Positions 46,017 through 54,549 of a stretch of DNA of 64,000 bases are shown piece by piece. The notes below the pieces were generated by a model, which saw only the letters and a list, made by a program, of their open reading frames with translations, made no database searches and had not been told where the DNA came from. Within the stretch, counting starts at the first letter, position 1; each line of letters starts with the position of its first letter. This DNA is from Rhodococcus sp. KRD162 (GTDB lineage: Bacteria > Actinomycetota > Actinomycetes > Mycobacteriales > Mycobacteriaceae), in NCBI RefSeq assembly GCF_017168335.1, contig NZ_JABFAU010000005.1, positions 182,575-246,574 on the forward strand, given 5' to 3'. The position numbers were made by a program, and so were the translations under genes.

Positions 46017-46498
46017 TGCTCAGCACTTCCACTGCGTCCAATCCGTTCAGCGGTGCAATCACCGCACGTCACATGGGATCTGCTGAAGGTGCCGTTCAGA
46101 CCCCATCCCATTTCGAGACCACACAGGCTCAGATCACTGATGGTCAGTGCATGGACGCGATCGTCTTGTTCCCGCGGTGGGTCGAGGGCAGCGCGAAGGG
46201 CATCGAGCACCGGACCCGCGAAAAGCTCGGCTTGCTCGATGTGTGAGTCAACGATTTTGGCCATGACGTCGGGGCCTAGATCATCGGGAATGCATCCCAG
46301 TTGGTCCTGCATTCTGGCAACTGTGGCGTCGATCGACTTCTGTGCGATCTCATCGAGGCCGAGAAGGCCGACTTCCCGTACTCGTGCGATGGTGTTGTCC
46401 CGTTCCCGCACCGCAGCCAACAGGCGTCCGTTCTCCTTCACGGCGGCTTCCCACGCTTTCGCTCGGGCTTCGATCGCCGCGAACTCCTCAGTGTTCAT
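46013..46498 (-). CDS. coiled-coil phage protein
   Basis: 161 residues. Residues 1-50 are a likely coiled coil (EARAKAWEAAVKENGRLLAA). The C-terminal region has Cys in CGLEMGWG and HVTCGDCTAERIG that may bind zinc. Overlaps both neighbours by 4 nt. Function unknown. Confidence 0.6.
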   Translation of the reverse strand: MNTEEFAAIEARAKAWEAAVKENGRLLAAVRERDNTIARVREVGLLGLDEIAQKSIDATVARMQDQLGCIPDDLGPDVMAKIVDSHIEQAELFAGPVLDALRAALDPPREQDDRVHALTISDLSLCGLEMGWGLNGTFSRSHVTCGDCTAERIGRSGSAEQ

Positions 46499-46743
46499 TG
46501 GTCGCCCTCGGGTCGTGCACTCTCCCGCTCGCGGCCCCGACGCCTATTGTGGCGCTCGTTCGCGACACAGGTGCCGTCATAGAAGCCGAGGGCGTACACT
46601 TTCGCTGCGACGTTGTGGAGTCCATAGATCCCGTCTTCGTCCAGTAGAGCTTTGTTGTCGGCTCTCTCGGCGGCCCGGTGTTCGTCGTCGATGTATTGCT
46701 CGATCAACTGCACTACTGCGTTGGGTTCGATTGGCGCGCTCAT
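46495..46743 (-). CDS. small hypothetical phage protein
   Basis: 82 residues, helical N-terminus (AVVQLIEQYIDDEHRAAERA) and a very basic tail (NERHNRRRGRERES). Starts and ends in 4-nt overlaps with its neighbours. No family recognised. Confidence 0.6.
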   Translation of the reverse strand: MSAPIEPNAVVQLIEQYIDDEHRAAERADNKALLDEDGIYGLHNVAAKVYALGFYDGTCVANERHNRRRGRERESARPEGDQ

Positions 46744-47255
46744 GCTTGGCCTCGCGTAGTTCGGACGTGCTCGATCGCCTTGTCGGGATCGGCAGTTCGC
46801 CAGTTTGGCCAGGTTCGTCTCTCGTTCTTCGACTGCTTCGCCTTGATCGCGGCGATGATCTCCTCAGGCTCGAAGCCCTGCCGTAGTGCACCATCGAACG
46901 TGAGGATCGCAAGGTCGGCCCACTCGGTGATATCGCCCGGCTTGGCACGAACCTCAGCGATCTCCTTCGTGATGTGGTCCAGTACGCCCTCGATGCGTGA
47001 GCCTGGGCCGAATGTCGTTCGGCTCCAGTCACGCTGATGTGTGAGATGCGCCGCGTCGATGGCGATGCTAGGGAGGGCAGCCACCACAGACGCCAGGCTC
47101 TCGGCCAACTCGTGGATCACCTGCTTACCTGACGGCACATCCATTGATCCGCCGCGCATGCACACGTCCTCGAATCGCTCGCCCTTCCAGTCCCAACCCA
47201 GTTCCTCGGTGAGCTTCGCCGCGAGTGCGGACGCGAGTGCCCTCTGATCGGTCAT
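46740..47255 (-). CDS. DUF550 dATP/dGTP diphosphohydrolase-like protein (MazG fold)
   Basis: 171 residues from ATG 47255. The C-terminal ~95 residues carry the DUF550 signature: SRIEGVLDHITKEIAEVRAK (metal-binding Glu residues), PGDITEWADLAILTFDGALR and IKAKQSKNERRTWPNW. Relatives hydrolyse dATP/dGTP to monophosphates and some act in 2-aminoadenine (Z) DNA synthesis. No PurZ or DatZ gene is present here, so Z-DNA is not indicated; it may simply shape the nucleotide pool. Confidence 0.8.
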   Translation of the reverse strand: MTDQRALASALAAKLTEELGWDWKGERFEDVCMRGGSMDVPSGKQVIHELAESLASVVAALPSIAIDAAHLTHQRDWSRTTFGPGSRIEGVLDHITKEIAEVRAKPGDITEWADLAILTFDGALRQGFEPEEIIAAIKAKQSKNERRTWPNWRTADPDKAIEHVRTTRGQA

Positions 47256-48361
47256 GTCCAGCCGTTCCCTTCGTAGATGCTTGCCCCGGACGTGGTGCCC
47301 ATCGCTCGGCTTCGGATGTCCTTGTCTCGGATGTCCGCGCCCGACTCGGCGACGAGACTGGCCCAGTTCCAATACACTTCGTCGACCCGGCCGCCGCAGC
47401 GGAGGTCCGAGCAGGCGACGAGCATCGGGTGCGCGTACAGCTCGCGGCGGGTGATGTGCAGGACCGGTCGGCCGTCGTCATCGAGGAGCGGGTGCCCGTA
47501 CTCGTCGAGCCGAGGGAACGGGGCCGGTTCCATCCGAGGGCCGATGCCACCGGGGGGGTAGTGCTCGGGTGGCTCCCGCAGAACGGGGATCTCCTCGTAC
47601 ATCGGTGCGTGTGCCGGTGGGTGGACGACGATGGATTCGCGGTTGCAGTCCATGCAGCGGAATCCCTTTGCGCGGCGGGCGGTATCGCCGAGTGGCCACC
47701 GGTTGGTGTGCGAGCGGCGGTTCGCGCCGAGCTCGGTCATCATCTGCCCCGCCCACTCCTGCTCGGGGATCCAGTCCAGTCGATCGAGCAGGTACTTCGT
47801 GACCGAGTTGACTACGCGGTTCACGGCGACCGGGTCGATGGCTCGGAACCCGATGACGCGGCGATCCTGCTGCAGCGGTGCGACCGGCCGGTACGTCGAC
47901 CGCCACGTGGTGCGTGCGCCGGCCAAGTCCGGGCCCATCTCCCCGCGATCCGCCGAGACCTGTTCTGCCCACTCGCACAGGAACACGAGTTCCTCGTCGG
48001 CGGCGTCGACTGCGGCCGCCGAGATCGGTAGTGGCGGCTCCTTCTTCGACGGCTTCGTGTATCCCGCACTGCGATCCGGAGCGGTGTTCGACGGCTCGAT
48101 CTGCTCGCGCATCCACTCCACCGTGCGGGGCGTCGACGCGACGAGATCCTGCAGCCGGGTGAGGTGACCGCGGCAGAGGGTCGAGCCGTCGTGCGAGGCG
48201 GTGACCGCTCGACCACCGTCGACCGCGTACTCCCACACCGGCGTCATCCCGTCACCGACACCGGTCTTGCCGTCGGCCGCGGTGAACGGCTGTCCCTTGT
48301 CGGGGGTTCGCTTGTGCGGGAGCGAGCACACGCACGTGGTGACAGCGACGTCGATGCTCAT
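47252..48361 (-). CDS. zinc-finger-rich phage protein of unknown function
   Basis: 369 residues. Three metal-site candidates are visible: CVCSLPHKR with STLCRGHLTR near the N-terminus, GFRCMDCNRES in the middle, and ACSDLRCGGRVDE near the end. The central helical region (AVNRVVNSVTKYLLDRLDWI) looks like a folded domain. It may bind DNA. 4-nt overlaps on both sides. A comparable large Cys-rich protein occurs in early operons of actinophages. Confidence 0.65.
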   Translation of the reverse strand: MSIDVAVTTCVCSLPHKRTPDKGQPFTAADGKTGVGDGMTPVWEYAVDGGRAVTASHDGSTLCRGHLTRLQDLVASTPRTVEWMREQIEPSNTAPDRSAGYTKPSKKEPPLPISAAAVDAADEELVFLCEWAEQVSADRGEMGPDLAGARTTWRSTYRPVAPLQQDRRVIGFRAIDPVAVNRVVNSVTKYLLDRLDWIPEQEWAGQMMTELGANRRSHTNRWPLGDTARRAKGFRCMDCNRESIVVHPPAHAPMYEEIPVLREPPEHYPPGGIGPRMEPAPFPRLDEYGHPLLDDDGRPVLHITRRELYAHPMLVACSDLRCGGRVDEVYWNWASLVAESGADIRDKDIRSRAMGTTSGASIYEGNGWT

Positions 48362-49020
48362 CCTCGGCCCTCATCCCAGCCGAGGACCTTGATCAGATCC
48401 TGGACGACACCAAATTGCGTACTGTCGCCGCCGTTGCGGTCGGGATGAGAGTTCGCCTTGGCCAACCGCTTCAGCCGGTCGATCGACCCGATGCCCGATG
48501 GGTCGACACCATCGGTTTCCGGGAACGCGATCAGCTCCAATGCTCGACGAGCACCCTTCGTCGACGATTGCGAGGGCGGCGACGCAGCGGACCCGATCGC
48601 TCGAAATCTGGTGTACTGCTCGGCGTTCGGCGTGGTACCGAATCGGTCGACCTTGCGGAGCGCCTCCAACGACAGGGCGATCGCACGCAGGTTGTCCTGC
48701 CAGTGAGTGAACCGATCGCACGGGAACGACAGCGGGCCCTTGCTCGACTCGATCGACAGGATGACACCGGGGTGCGTCGGCACAGCGTTCGCTCTCGGTA
48801 GGCCGTCGAGACGGAAGTCCTGTTCACGCATCGCGATCTGCAGGATTGCCGTCGCTGGTCGGTTGCCGGTTCCGATCGCCCGGAGCTCGCGGTCGAGGAG
48901 TTGCAGGGTCGATCGCCAGGGAGCGGAGAATGGCGACGGCCCCGGCGTTTTGTTCGGTGGTGCCGGCCACCGCTCGATCGGCCGCAGTGTCAGGCCGGAT
49001 GGGTAATCGCTCACGGTCAC
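48358..49020 (-). CDS. phage protein with DnaJ-like C-terminal J domain
   Basis: 220 residues. GTG 49020 overlaps the previous stop (GTGA); GTG 49014 is in frame too. The last ~45 residues contain LAKANSHPDRNGGDSTQFGV, a complete HPD motif followed by the DRNGGD pattern of J domains. The N-terminal part (RPATAILQIAMREQDFRLDG) is unknown. A J domain could recruit the host DnaK for replication complex remodelling, as lambda uses DnaJ (inference). Confidence 0.62.
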   Translation of the reverse strand: MTVSDYPSGLTLRPIERWPAPPNKTPGPSPFSAPWRSTLQLLDRELRAIGTGNRPATAILQIAMREQDFRLDGLPRANAVPTHPGVILSIESSKGPLSFPCDRFTHWQDNLRAIALSLEALRKVDRFGTTPNAEQYTRFRAIGSAASPPSQSSTKGARRALELIAFPETDGVDPSGIGSIDRLKRLAKANSHPDRNGGDSTQFGVVQDLIKVLGWDEGRG

Positions 49021-50519
49021 TCCTCGCTCGTCTTGCAGGCGGAACATGGTTCGTGCTGGCCGTGGATCTCGCAGATGGTTTCCGTCACCGTCGACGCCGG
49101 GCCCCGCCACCCGAACCACGGCGAGCCGAATCTGGCCGGTACTTCGACATCGGGTGCAGCGCCCGCATCCATCGATTGGTCGACCAGGTTCAGGAGTTGG
49201 GCGGTGGTGACTGATCTCGGTGGTAATGGATTCACAGGTCGGTCAGGAGATGGATCTGGACTGGCCTGTTTCGTAGAGCTACGGGAACGACCACGAGATC
49301 TGCGGCGGCCACGTTTACGAGCGGTGTCTCCGGATGGATGGTGGTCGGGTGACCCAGACGAGTGACCCTCCCCCAGACCCCTACCCAAACCATCACCCTG
49401 CCCTGACCCTGCCTGGCGCACCTGCGCCCGCACGCGCCCGAGCACAGTGCCGGAAAGTTGATTTCCGGGTTGATCCGGTTTGATCGGGGTTTGTTCCGGA
49501 TTCGCCGCTGGCCGTGCCGGTTTGATCGAAGGTTGATCCGGTTTGGTCGCGTCATGGTCCGATGGCCGGGTGGTGGCCGACTCGTCGGCGTTGTCGTGCA
49601 CTGCCCCAGCGACGGGTTGCCCCGGTGAGCCTGGCGTGACAACTGTTGACGGGTCGGCCACCTGCGGCCGAGCGGGGCGATCCTGGGCGGCGAGCTGCGT
49701 CCCTGCGTCACCGGTTCCGGCGAGTACCGCTTCGTCTGCGTCGCGGCCGGCGAGTACGTCTTCGCGGGAGCTACCCGTCGAAGACAACCCGGCGTCGGAC
49801 CGTGGAGACGAAACCAACCCGTCATCGGAACGTGGCGGCGAGACCACGGTGGAACTGTGCTGCTCAGGACCTGGGCGCGGAGCCGGACGTAGCGTCATGC
49901 CAGCGGCCTGCGGGGTTCGGTTGCCTTTGCTCTGGTTGCAGGGCGAGCACGCGATCACGATGTTGCGTGCGCCGTTCGCCACTGCGGGGTCTACGTGCTC
50001 GAGGTGTGCTTTGACGGGTGACTTGTGGTCCATGCGCTTGACCACGACGCCGCAGTAGCGGCAGTGCGCCGACATCTGCTTCGCCGGGACCTTCGGATCG
50101 ATGCAATCCCGCGCCCACACAGCCGCAACTATTTTCTCGGTCTTCAGCTCGGCGGCCTTGCGCCGCTTGAGCCGGACCGCTGCGCCCGTGTCGTACTTCA
50201 AGTCGAACCAGTCGTGGAACAGGAATGTCCCGTCCGCGACCGGCGGGCACCGAGGGCACTCGTGCCCCGGTGCGTGCCACAAACCGACCTCGACCAACAT
50301 CGTGGCGGCGTCGAGGCTCATCCGAGTGTCGAGAAGAATCCTCGCGACGTCAGCACGTTTGACCACCCCATCGCTACCCGCTGCCTGAGAGGTGGTCCCC
50401 GAGATCGACCACACGGTGAACGCTGCACAACCAGACATGTCGCCGTCGAGTGTGGGATCCAACAACGCCTTGATCTTGCGGTTGTTGGACAACTCGTCGA
50501 CCAGCTGGAAGAACGGCAA
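49017..50519 (-). CDS. HNH endonuclease / replication-associated protein
   Basis: About 500 residues from TTG 50519, which has AAAGGATG upstream; GTG 50564 in the same frame is possible. The N-terminal ~130 residues (LPFFQLVDELSNNRKIKALL) look like the winged-helix primosome/replication-initiator type of actinophages. An HNH core follows at about residues 145-190 (CRYCGVVVKRMDHKSPVKAH, then ACSPCNQSKGNR). The next 250 residues are low-complexity, Pro/Ser/Asp-rich and basic, and the C-terminus has CEIHGQHEPCSAC. Likely the main replication-side protein of the phage. Confidence 0.72.
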   Translation of the reverse strand: MPFFQLVDELSNNRKIKALLDPTLDGDMSGCAAFTVWSISGTTSQAAGSDGVVKRADVARILLDTRMSLDAATMLVEVGLWHAPGHECPRCPPVADGTFLFHDWFDLKYDTGAAVRLKRRKAAELKTEKIVAAVWARDCIDPKVPAKQMSAHCRYCGVVVKRMDHKSPVKAHLEHVDPAVANGARNIVIACSPCNQSKGNRTPQAAGMTLRPAPRPGPEQHSSTVVSPPRSDDGLVSSPRSDAGLSSTGSSREDVLAGRDADEAVLAGTGDAGTQLAAQDRPARPQVADPSTVVTPGSPGQPVAGAVHDNADESATTRPSDHDATKPDQPSIKPARPAANPEQTPIKPDQPGNQLSGTVLGRVRAQVRQAGSGQGDGLGRGLGEGHSSGSPDHHPSGDTARKRGRRRSRGRSRSSTKQASPDPSPDRPVNPLPPRSVTTAQLLNLVDQSMDAGAAPDVEVPARFGSPWFGWRGPASTVTETICEIHGQHEPCSACKTSEE

Positions 50520-50566
50520 CGGACATCCTTTGTCAGAGAACGGGAAACAACGGGCAGGCAACACGA

Positions 50567-50605
50567 TTAATGGTTAGGGGGCGGGGCCCTCGTGGATACG
50601 CGCAT
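50567..50605 (-). other. 12-codon leader ORF before the HNH/replication gene
   Basis: ATG 50605, with GAGGAGAAGACC upstream, reads MRVSTRAPPPNH then TAA, 2 nt before GTG 50564 of the next frame. A strong ribosome binding site on such a short frame suggests a leader peptide or reinitiation device. Evidence is only positional. Confidence 0.35.
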
Positions 50606-50620
50606 GGTCTTCTCCTCGGT

Positions 50621-50794
50621 TCAGGAAGGGTGATCGGGACAGAAATCGCGGTTGTTGCTCTTGGTCCACGAGTGCCGTCGGGCGACGCCGAATGCCTCAC
50701 GCGCGGTGTCGACGTAGAAGTGCGCGACCTTCTCGCACGAATCGCAGGTGATTTTCCAGCCCTTCATCCCGCGCTCGTGGACCGGGCGAATCAT
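50621..50794 (-). CDS. small zinc-binding phage protein
   Basis: 57 residues from ATG 50794: MIRPVHERGMKGWKITCDSC at the start and RDFCPDHPS at the end, giving a CxxC...CxxH zinc site. Its ATG overlaps the stop of the upstream small membrane gene (ATGA). Function unknown; similar small ribbons are common in actinophage early operons. Confidence 0.62.
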   Translation of the reverse strand: MIRPVHERGMKGWKITCDSCEKVAHFYVDTAREAFGVARRHSWTKSNNRDFCPDHPS

Positions 50795-50928
50795 GTTCGG
50801 CCCCGACGCTCGAGGTACACCTCGCCTACCGCCACAGCCGCCGACGTCACACGGAACGCGACGAAGAACACCGCCGACGTCGCCAGGCCTAATGCGACTA
50901 CGACAGAGCCGATCTCAGAGCGGCTCAC
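50791..50928 (-). CDS. tiny single-pass membrane protein
   Basis: 45 residues from GTG 50928. One hydrophobic helix (IGSVVVALGLATSAVFFVAF) and a short charged end (GEVYLERRGRT). Bound to both neighbours by 4-nt overlaps, which argues that it is really translated. Confidence 0.58.
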   Translation of the reverse strand: MSRSEIGSVVVALGLATSAVFFVAFRVTSAAVAVGEVYLERRGRT

Positions 50929-51605
50929 GACGGATCGTCCTCATCCGCGATGTACCCGTTGAAGTAGCCCGTCAGCGAGTCGTACCAACGCTGCACCCAC
51001 CGCGCATCGCCGATCGCCGTGTGTCGCTCGTCCCCCACGGGTGGCTTGACGTCGCACAAATCCGACAGTTTGTCGGAGCTTACCGGCGGCATGAGCACTT
51101 CAGCGGGACCAATGTTTCCCGGACCCGGATCCAGGAGGTATCGGTAGCTGAGATATCCCAAGGCCACCGCCTCGACGTCTATCAGGTGGTAATGCCATGC
51201 CGGACAGAGGTTATGGCGGCGAAGCATCGCAGCAAGGCATTCCGTATCGAAACTTGGGACAGCACCCACGATCGTCGCACCGCGCGTCATTCGCTCGACC
51301 AACTTCGCGGCCTTCGCCTCGGTCGCAAACCATGTTCCCGGTGACAACTCCCACTCCTCAGCCCCATCCGGGTCGTTGCGCAGAGAGATCGGTCGCTCTG
51401 TTCGGAACGAGGGATGGTTGTCGTAGAAATGGCCGACGTTCAACCCCATCAGCTCCGCCGACGACAGCTCCACGTCGGCAACGAACACCCGCAGCTCCGT
51501 CGTATAGCCGTTCGGCTCTCGTCGAATCAGCGCGATCTCCCACGGACGCCGATCGTGATGCAGTCCAGTCGTTTCCGTATCCAAGAACACCAGTGCGTTT
51601 GTCAC
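50925..51605 (-). CDS. DnaQ-like 3'-5' exonuclease
   Basis: 226 residues from GTG 51605. The exonuclease motifs of the DEDDh group are visible: LVFLDTETTGLHHDRRPWEI (motif I), VGAVPSFDTECLAAML (motif II) and DERHTAIGDARWVQRW (motif III with His and Asp). Stand-alone phage enzymes of this kind take part in proofreading, end processing or RNA degradation. 4-nt overlaps to both small membrane genes. Confidence 0.83.
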   Translation of the reverse strand: MTNALVFLDTETTGLHHDRRPWEIALIRREPNGYTTELRVFVADVELSSAELMGLNVGHFYDNHPSFRTERPISLRNDPDGAEEWELSPGTWFATEAKAAKLVERMTRGATIVGAVPSFDTECLAAMLRRHNLCPAWHYHLIDVEAVALGYLSYRYLLDPGPGNIGPAEVLMPPVSSDKLSDLCDVKPPVGDERHTAIGDARWVQRWYDSLTGYFNGYIADEDDPS

Positions 51606-51766
51606 AGTTCACCTCTCAAGATTCGAGCCTCAGGGGAATTCCAGGAATAGCTACGAGCACGAGTCGAATCCGGTTCCCGTAGAACTGCCCACGCGATGCC
51701 GTACACAGCGACAGCGGCAACGGCGACGAAGACCAGCCAGGTGAGGCTCTCTGGGAGAGTGCTCAT
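51602..51766 (-). CDS. tiny single-pass membrane protein
   Basis: 54 residues from ATG 51766. A hydrophobic helix (LTWLVFVAVAAVAVYGIAWA) follows five polar residues; the tail is basic and polar. Linked by 4-nt overlaps to the ParB-like gene before it and the exonuclease gene after it. Confidence 0.58.
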   Translation of the reverse strand: MSTLPESLTWLVFVAVAAVAVYGIAWAVLREPDSTRARSYSWNSPEARILRGEL

Positions 51767-52563
51767 GCGCGGATCGCCTTTTCGTCGAGCTTCGGCCCGC
51801 GCTCCCGGTTGTACAGGCGAATCAATACAACGGCGACCATCGTTGCGAGAGAGCCTGACTCGAACTCACGCAGGCTCTGGGCCTGTGCGCGAATCTGACG
51901 AGGTGTCATCTCAGTCATGGCGTCGGCAAGCCGCCCGGTCTTGAACGTGGCACCGGCCTCGACGTCATCGAACGAGTCGAGAAGGATTCCGACGCCCGCC
52001 ACGATTGCGCCTTCGAGGGCGTCCTGGGACGGCGGCCATGTGTCCGTGATCAAGAACAGGGTGTTCACGACGAGGGACTGTCCACCTTTGCGAAGCAGCT
52101 TTTCGAGGCTGGTGATGCAGCGGAGGTTCTTCGGACCGGGCTTTGGATTGATCTCCAACCCGAGTTGAGTGACCGCGTCTTCGATGACGGTGACGTCCGC
52201 GTCGCCCGCCGCCTTGCGCGCCCGCCAGCGGTCCCATGTCGAAATGGGTTTCGTCTTGCGATCGATGTCATCGAAAAGCTTCGCCTCGCCAGCGAGGTCG
52301 AGTCCGGTATGGACGTTGACGACGAGGTGCGCGTCGGGGTCTCTCATACCTGCCGCAGCCCAGCGGTGCTGGCCATTGATGATCGCGAAACGCGGACAGG
52401 CGTGGTCGCCTCGATCCGAGACGTCGAGGACGCCGACGAGCCGAGGATCCCATTCGGCGGCGATCTTCCGGACTCGCTTGACGTCGCAATCGCGTTGGTA
52501 GGTGTGGTCGACGAACAAATCGGTGACGGCCACTGCCATCGGGAACGAACTCGGTGCGGTCAT
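51763..52563 (-). CDS. DUF6551 / ParB-nuclease-like phage protein
   Basis: 266 residues. The first ~110 form a ParB/sulfiredoxin-like domain: FVDHTYQRDCDVKRVRKIAA, then FAIINGQHRWAAAGM with the GxxR-type nucleotide pocket. The rest is helical. Such proteins occur in many actinobacterial phages and integrative elements and probably bind nucleotides; the role is unknown. Confidence 0.72.
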   Translation of the reverse strand: MTAPSSFPMAVAVTDLFVDHTYQRDCDVKRVRKIAAEWDPRLVGVLDVSDRGDHACPRFAIINGQHRWAAAGMRDPDAHLVVNVHTGLDLAGEAKLFDDIDRKTKPISTWDRWRARKAAGDADVTVIEDAVTQLGLEINPKPGPKNLRCITSLEKLLRKGGQSLVVNTLFLITDTWPPSQDALEGAIVAGVGILLDSFDDVEAGATFKTGRLADAMTEMTPRQIRAQAQSLREFESGSLATMVAVVLIRLYNRERGPKLDEKAIRA

Positions 52564-52568
52564 GGCGA

Positions 52569-53159
52569 TCAGAGCCCCTGCTCGGCGTAGTAGTCCGATA
52601 GCTTCACTGGGGTCCAGTAACCGAGGAAGTCCTCGGTGGGCCCATCGACAATGTTGTGCGAGAACGGATCACCGGGGCAGACTGCGGTGACGACACCGTC
52701 GGCGACGGTAATCCGCGCCGAGGTGCACGAGGTTCCGCCGTCGCGGGTCGATCCGACGACGATCATCGTGGACAGGCCGGTGATCCGTTCCGCGATCGAC
52801 GCAGCGCCCCTCACGTACGGCATCGATCGGGCGAGCGCTTTGCCTGCTTCGGTGCGTGTGTCGGCTACCCAGCATCCGATGCGGCGGTTGAACTTCCAGC
52901 CCGGGTGCGGCGCGTCGGCAACCTTGCGGCGGTAGCGGGTGTCGTCACCGCTGTGGTGCTCGAACCCGGCAAACCATCGATCGAGGGTCACACCGTTGTA
53001 GCGGATTTGATATTCGCGGTCGGCGGAGTCCATCGGGTAGGTGTCTGCCCAGTCGTCGCACTCGGCTTTGAAGTTCGCGCGGCGTGTCTCTGCGAGAGTC
53101 AGTGCCTCGACCAGATCGGTTGCGGTGCTGCGGTAGACGTGTGTTACGGGCCAGGTCAT
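52569..53159 (-). CDS. hypothetical phage protein
   Basis: 196 residues from ATG 53159 (overlap ATGA with the previous gene). A Trp/Tyr-rich N-terminal region (THVYRSTATDLVEALTLAET) and the segment YNGVTLDRWFAGFEHHSGDD are visible. No motif recognised. Confidence 0.6.
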   Translation of the reverse strand: MTWPVTHVYRSTATDLVEALTLAETRRANFKAECDDWADTYPMDSADREYQIRYNGVTLDRWFAGFEHHSGDDTRYRRKVADAPHPGWKFNRRIGCWVADTRTEAGKALARSMPYVRGAASIAERITGLSTMIVVGSTRDGGTSCTSARITVADGVVTAVCPGDPFSHNIVDGPTEDFLGYWTPVKLSDYYAEQGL

Positions 53160-53716
53160 GCTTCCCACCTCGTTACGGGGGTAGCGATGTCGAAGCGGTA
53201 GGGGTCGCCGGGGTTCGGCGCAGGTGCCGGCCACGCCATCCACTCGAACTCGAAGTCCGAACCGTCGGCATGAGGATTTCTGGTGAACTGAACCCACCGA
53301 TGTTTGACCTGAGTCGACCCGACAGTGTCTTCGAACGCCCACTTGATGTCCACGTAGTCCAGTCCGCAGAACTTGCGCCAGTACTTGTTGAGAGCTGCTA
53401 ACATTCGGCGGGGTTCGATGTGCCCGAGCGCGATCATGCTGTCACTGTCTTCACCGAGCTCGGAGAGGCTGACTCCGTACGCAGTGAATGCGAAGTCGGC
53501 GGGTGTCGGCGTGAATCGTTGAGGCGTCGAGATCGAGCAGCCATTGCTGCGCAGCTCCATCAGGACCTCGTCGGCGACCTGCTCGCCCGTCAACTTATTG
53601 GCGATGCCGTTGTCGAATATCCGCTGGCGATCGATAAGGGCGTTGACCGCCTTGGCGATCAACTCTTCTGCGTCAAGGTCTGGTGCGCCTGCGGGGGTCT
53701 TATGGTCTTGGGTCAT
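53156..53716 (-). CDS. hypothetical phage protein
   Basis: 186 residues from ATG 53716. A helical N-terminal part (AEELIAKAVNALIDRQRIFD) is followed by a Trp-rich C-terminal part (KYWRKFCGLDYVDIKWAFED). No family recognised. Coupled on both sides by ATGA overlaps. Confidence 0.6.
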   Translation of the reverse strand: MTQDHKTPAGAPDLDAEELIAKAVNALIDRQRIFDNGIANKLTGEQVADEVLMELRSNGCSISTPQRFTPTPADFAFTAYGVSLSELGEDSDSMIALGHIEPRRMLAALNKYWRKFCGLDYVDIKWAFEDTVGSTQVKHRWVQFTRNPHADGSDFEFEWMAWPAPAPNPGDPYRFDIATPVTRWEA

Positions 53717-54549
53717 GACGACTGCTCCTGTGCGGTGCGGAATCCTGTTTCGGCCCTGCGCTGATACACCCATCCGGTGATCGCCGCCTTGGCGTCAACC
53801 TGCCAGTCCTTCTTGCGGGGCATCTTGAACGGGAGGCTGAATCCATGGACTCGGTCACCTTTGAAGCCGCCCGAAGAGTCGTACCGATACGGAACGCCGT
53901 GACGGGAGTGGACGTCGAGAACCAGCTTCTGCTCGATGATGCGGCGAGACTTGGTGCGGCTGTACGTCTGGCGCTGCACGGTAGCGACGACCGGGTACGA
54001 CCCTTCCGGCATATCGATTACGAAGGCAGCTGTTTCGAGGTTGGCGTAGTCGTATCGCTTCGGTCCCCAGATCCGGTCGAACAGGTTGATGTTGATGTAC
54101 TGGTCACGCCACCGCGCAAACTCGTCGCGTTCGGTGCGGTCACGGTGAACCCACAGTTCCCACGAGAGGGCACCACCATCGGTGATCGTCAAGGCTACGT
54201 CTCGGCCGTCGTACTCGTGCTTGTCGCCAGTAACGTGGGTCAGCCACTGGGCGAGTTTGCGGCCGTTGCCAATGCCCCAGTAGACAGCTGCCCCACCTAT
54301 CTGCAGGTCGCCGTCGAACGGCGTCTCGGAGCCCAGAGTGCCAACGTGCAGGCGGGCACTAAACAGGTTGAAACCCTTGCGTGCGAGCACAATCTGAATC
54401 TGACCGGATGCCAGCGAACGGGCTTTGTCGCTCTCGCTGCTTCGTACGTCGATCCATCCGCGCCAGTTCACCAATTCGCCGGCCTTCGGATTCTGGGTGC
54501 GTTCGTTGTTGCCGTGCCGCCAGACGGTGAGTGTGCTGAACCTCTTCAT
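53713..54549 (-). CDS. hypothetical phage protein
   Basis: 278 residues from ATG 54549. Beta-rich, with many Trp/Tyr (LTVWRHGNNERTQNPKAGEL, YDYANLETAAFVIDMPEGSY). Proteins like it are found in early regions of actinophages without known role. Coupled by ATGA to the PE-PPE-like gene upstream. Confidence 0.6.
   Translation of the reverse strand: MKRFSTLTVWRHGNNERTQNPKAGELVNWRGWIDVRSSESDKARSLASGQIQIVLARKGFNLFSARLHVGTLGSETPFDGDLQIGGAAVYWGIGNGRKLAQWLTHVTGDKHEYDGRDVALTITDGGALSWELWVHRDRTERDEFARWRDQYININLFDRIWGPKRYDYANLETAAFVIDMPEGSYPVVATVQRQTYSRTKSRRIIEQKLVLDVHSRHGVPYRYDSSGGFKGDRVHGFSLPFKMPRKKDWQVDAKAAITGWVYQRRAETGFRTAQEQSS

Noticed and set aside
46740-47255. Z-genome (2-aminoadenine) biosynthesis
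   Set aside because: Only the DUF550 gene is present; no PurZ or DatZ homologue in the window.
47225-48031. plus-strand frames in the early region (for example 47225-48031, 49543-50058)
   Set aside because: They oppose a continuous set of overlapped minus-strand genes and lack ribosome binding sites and motifs.
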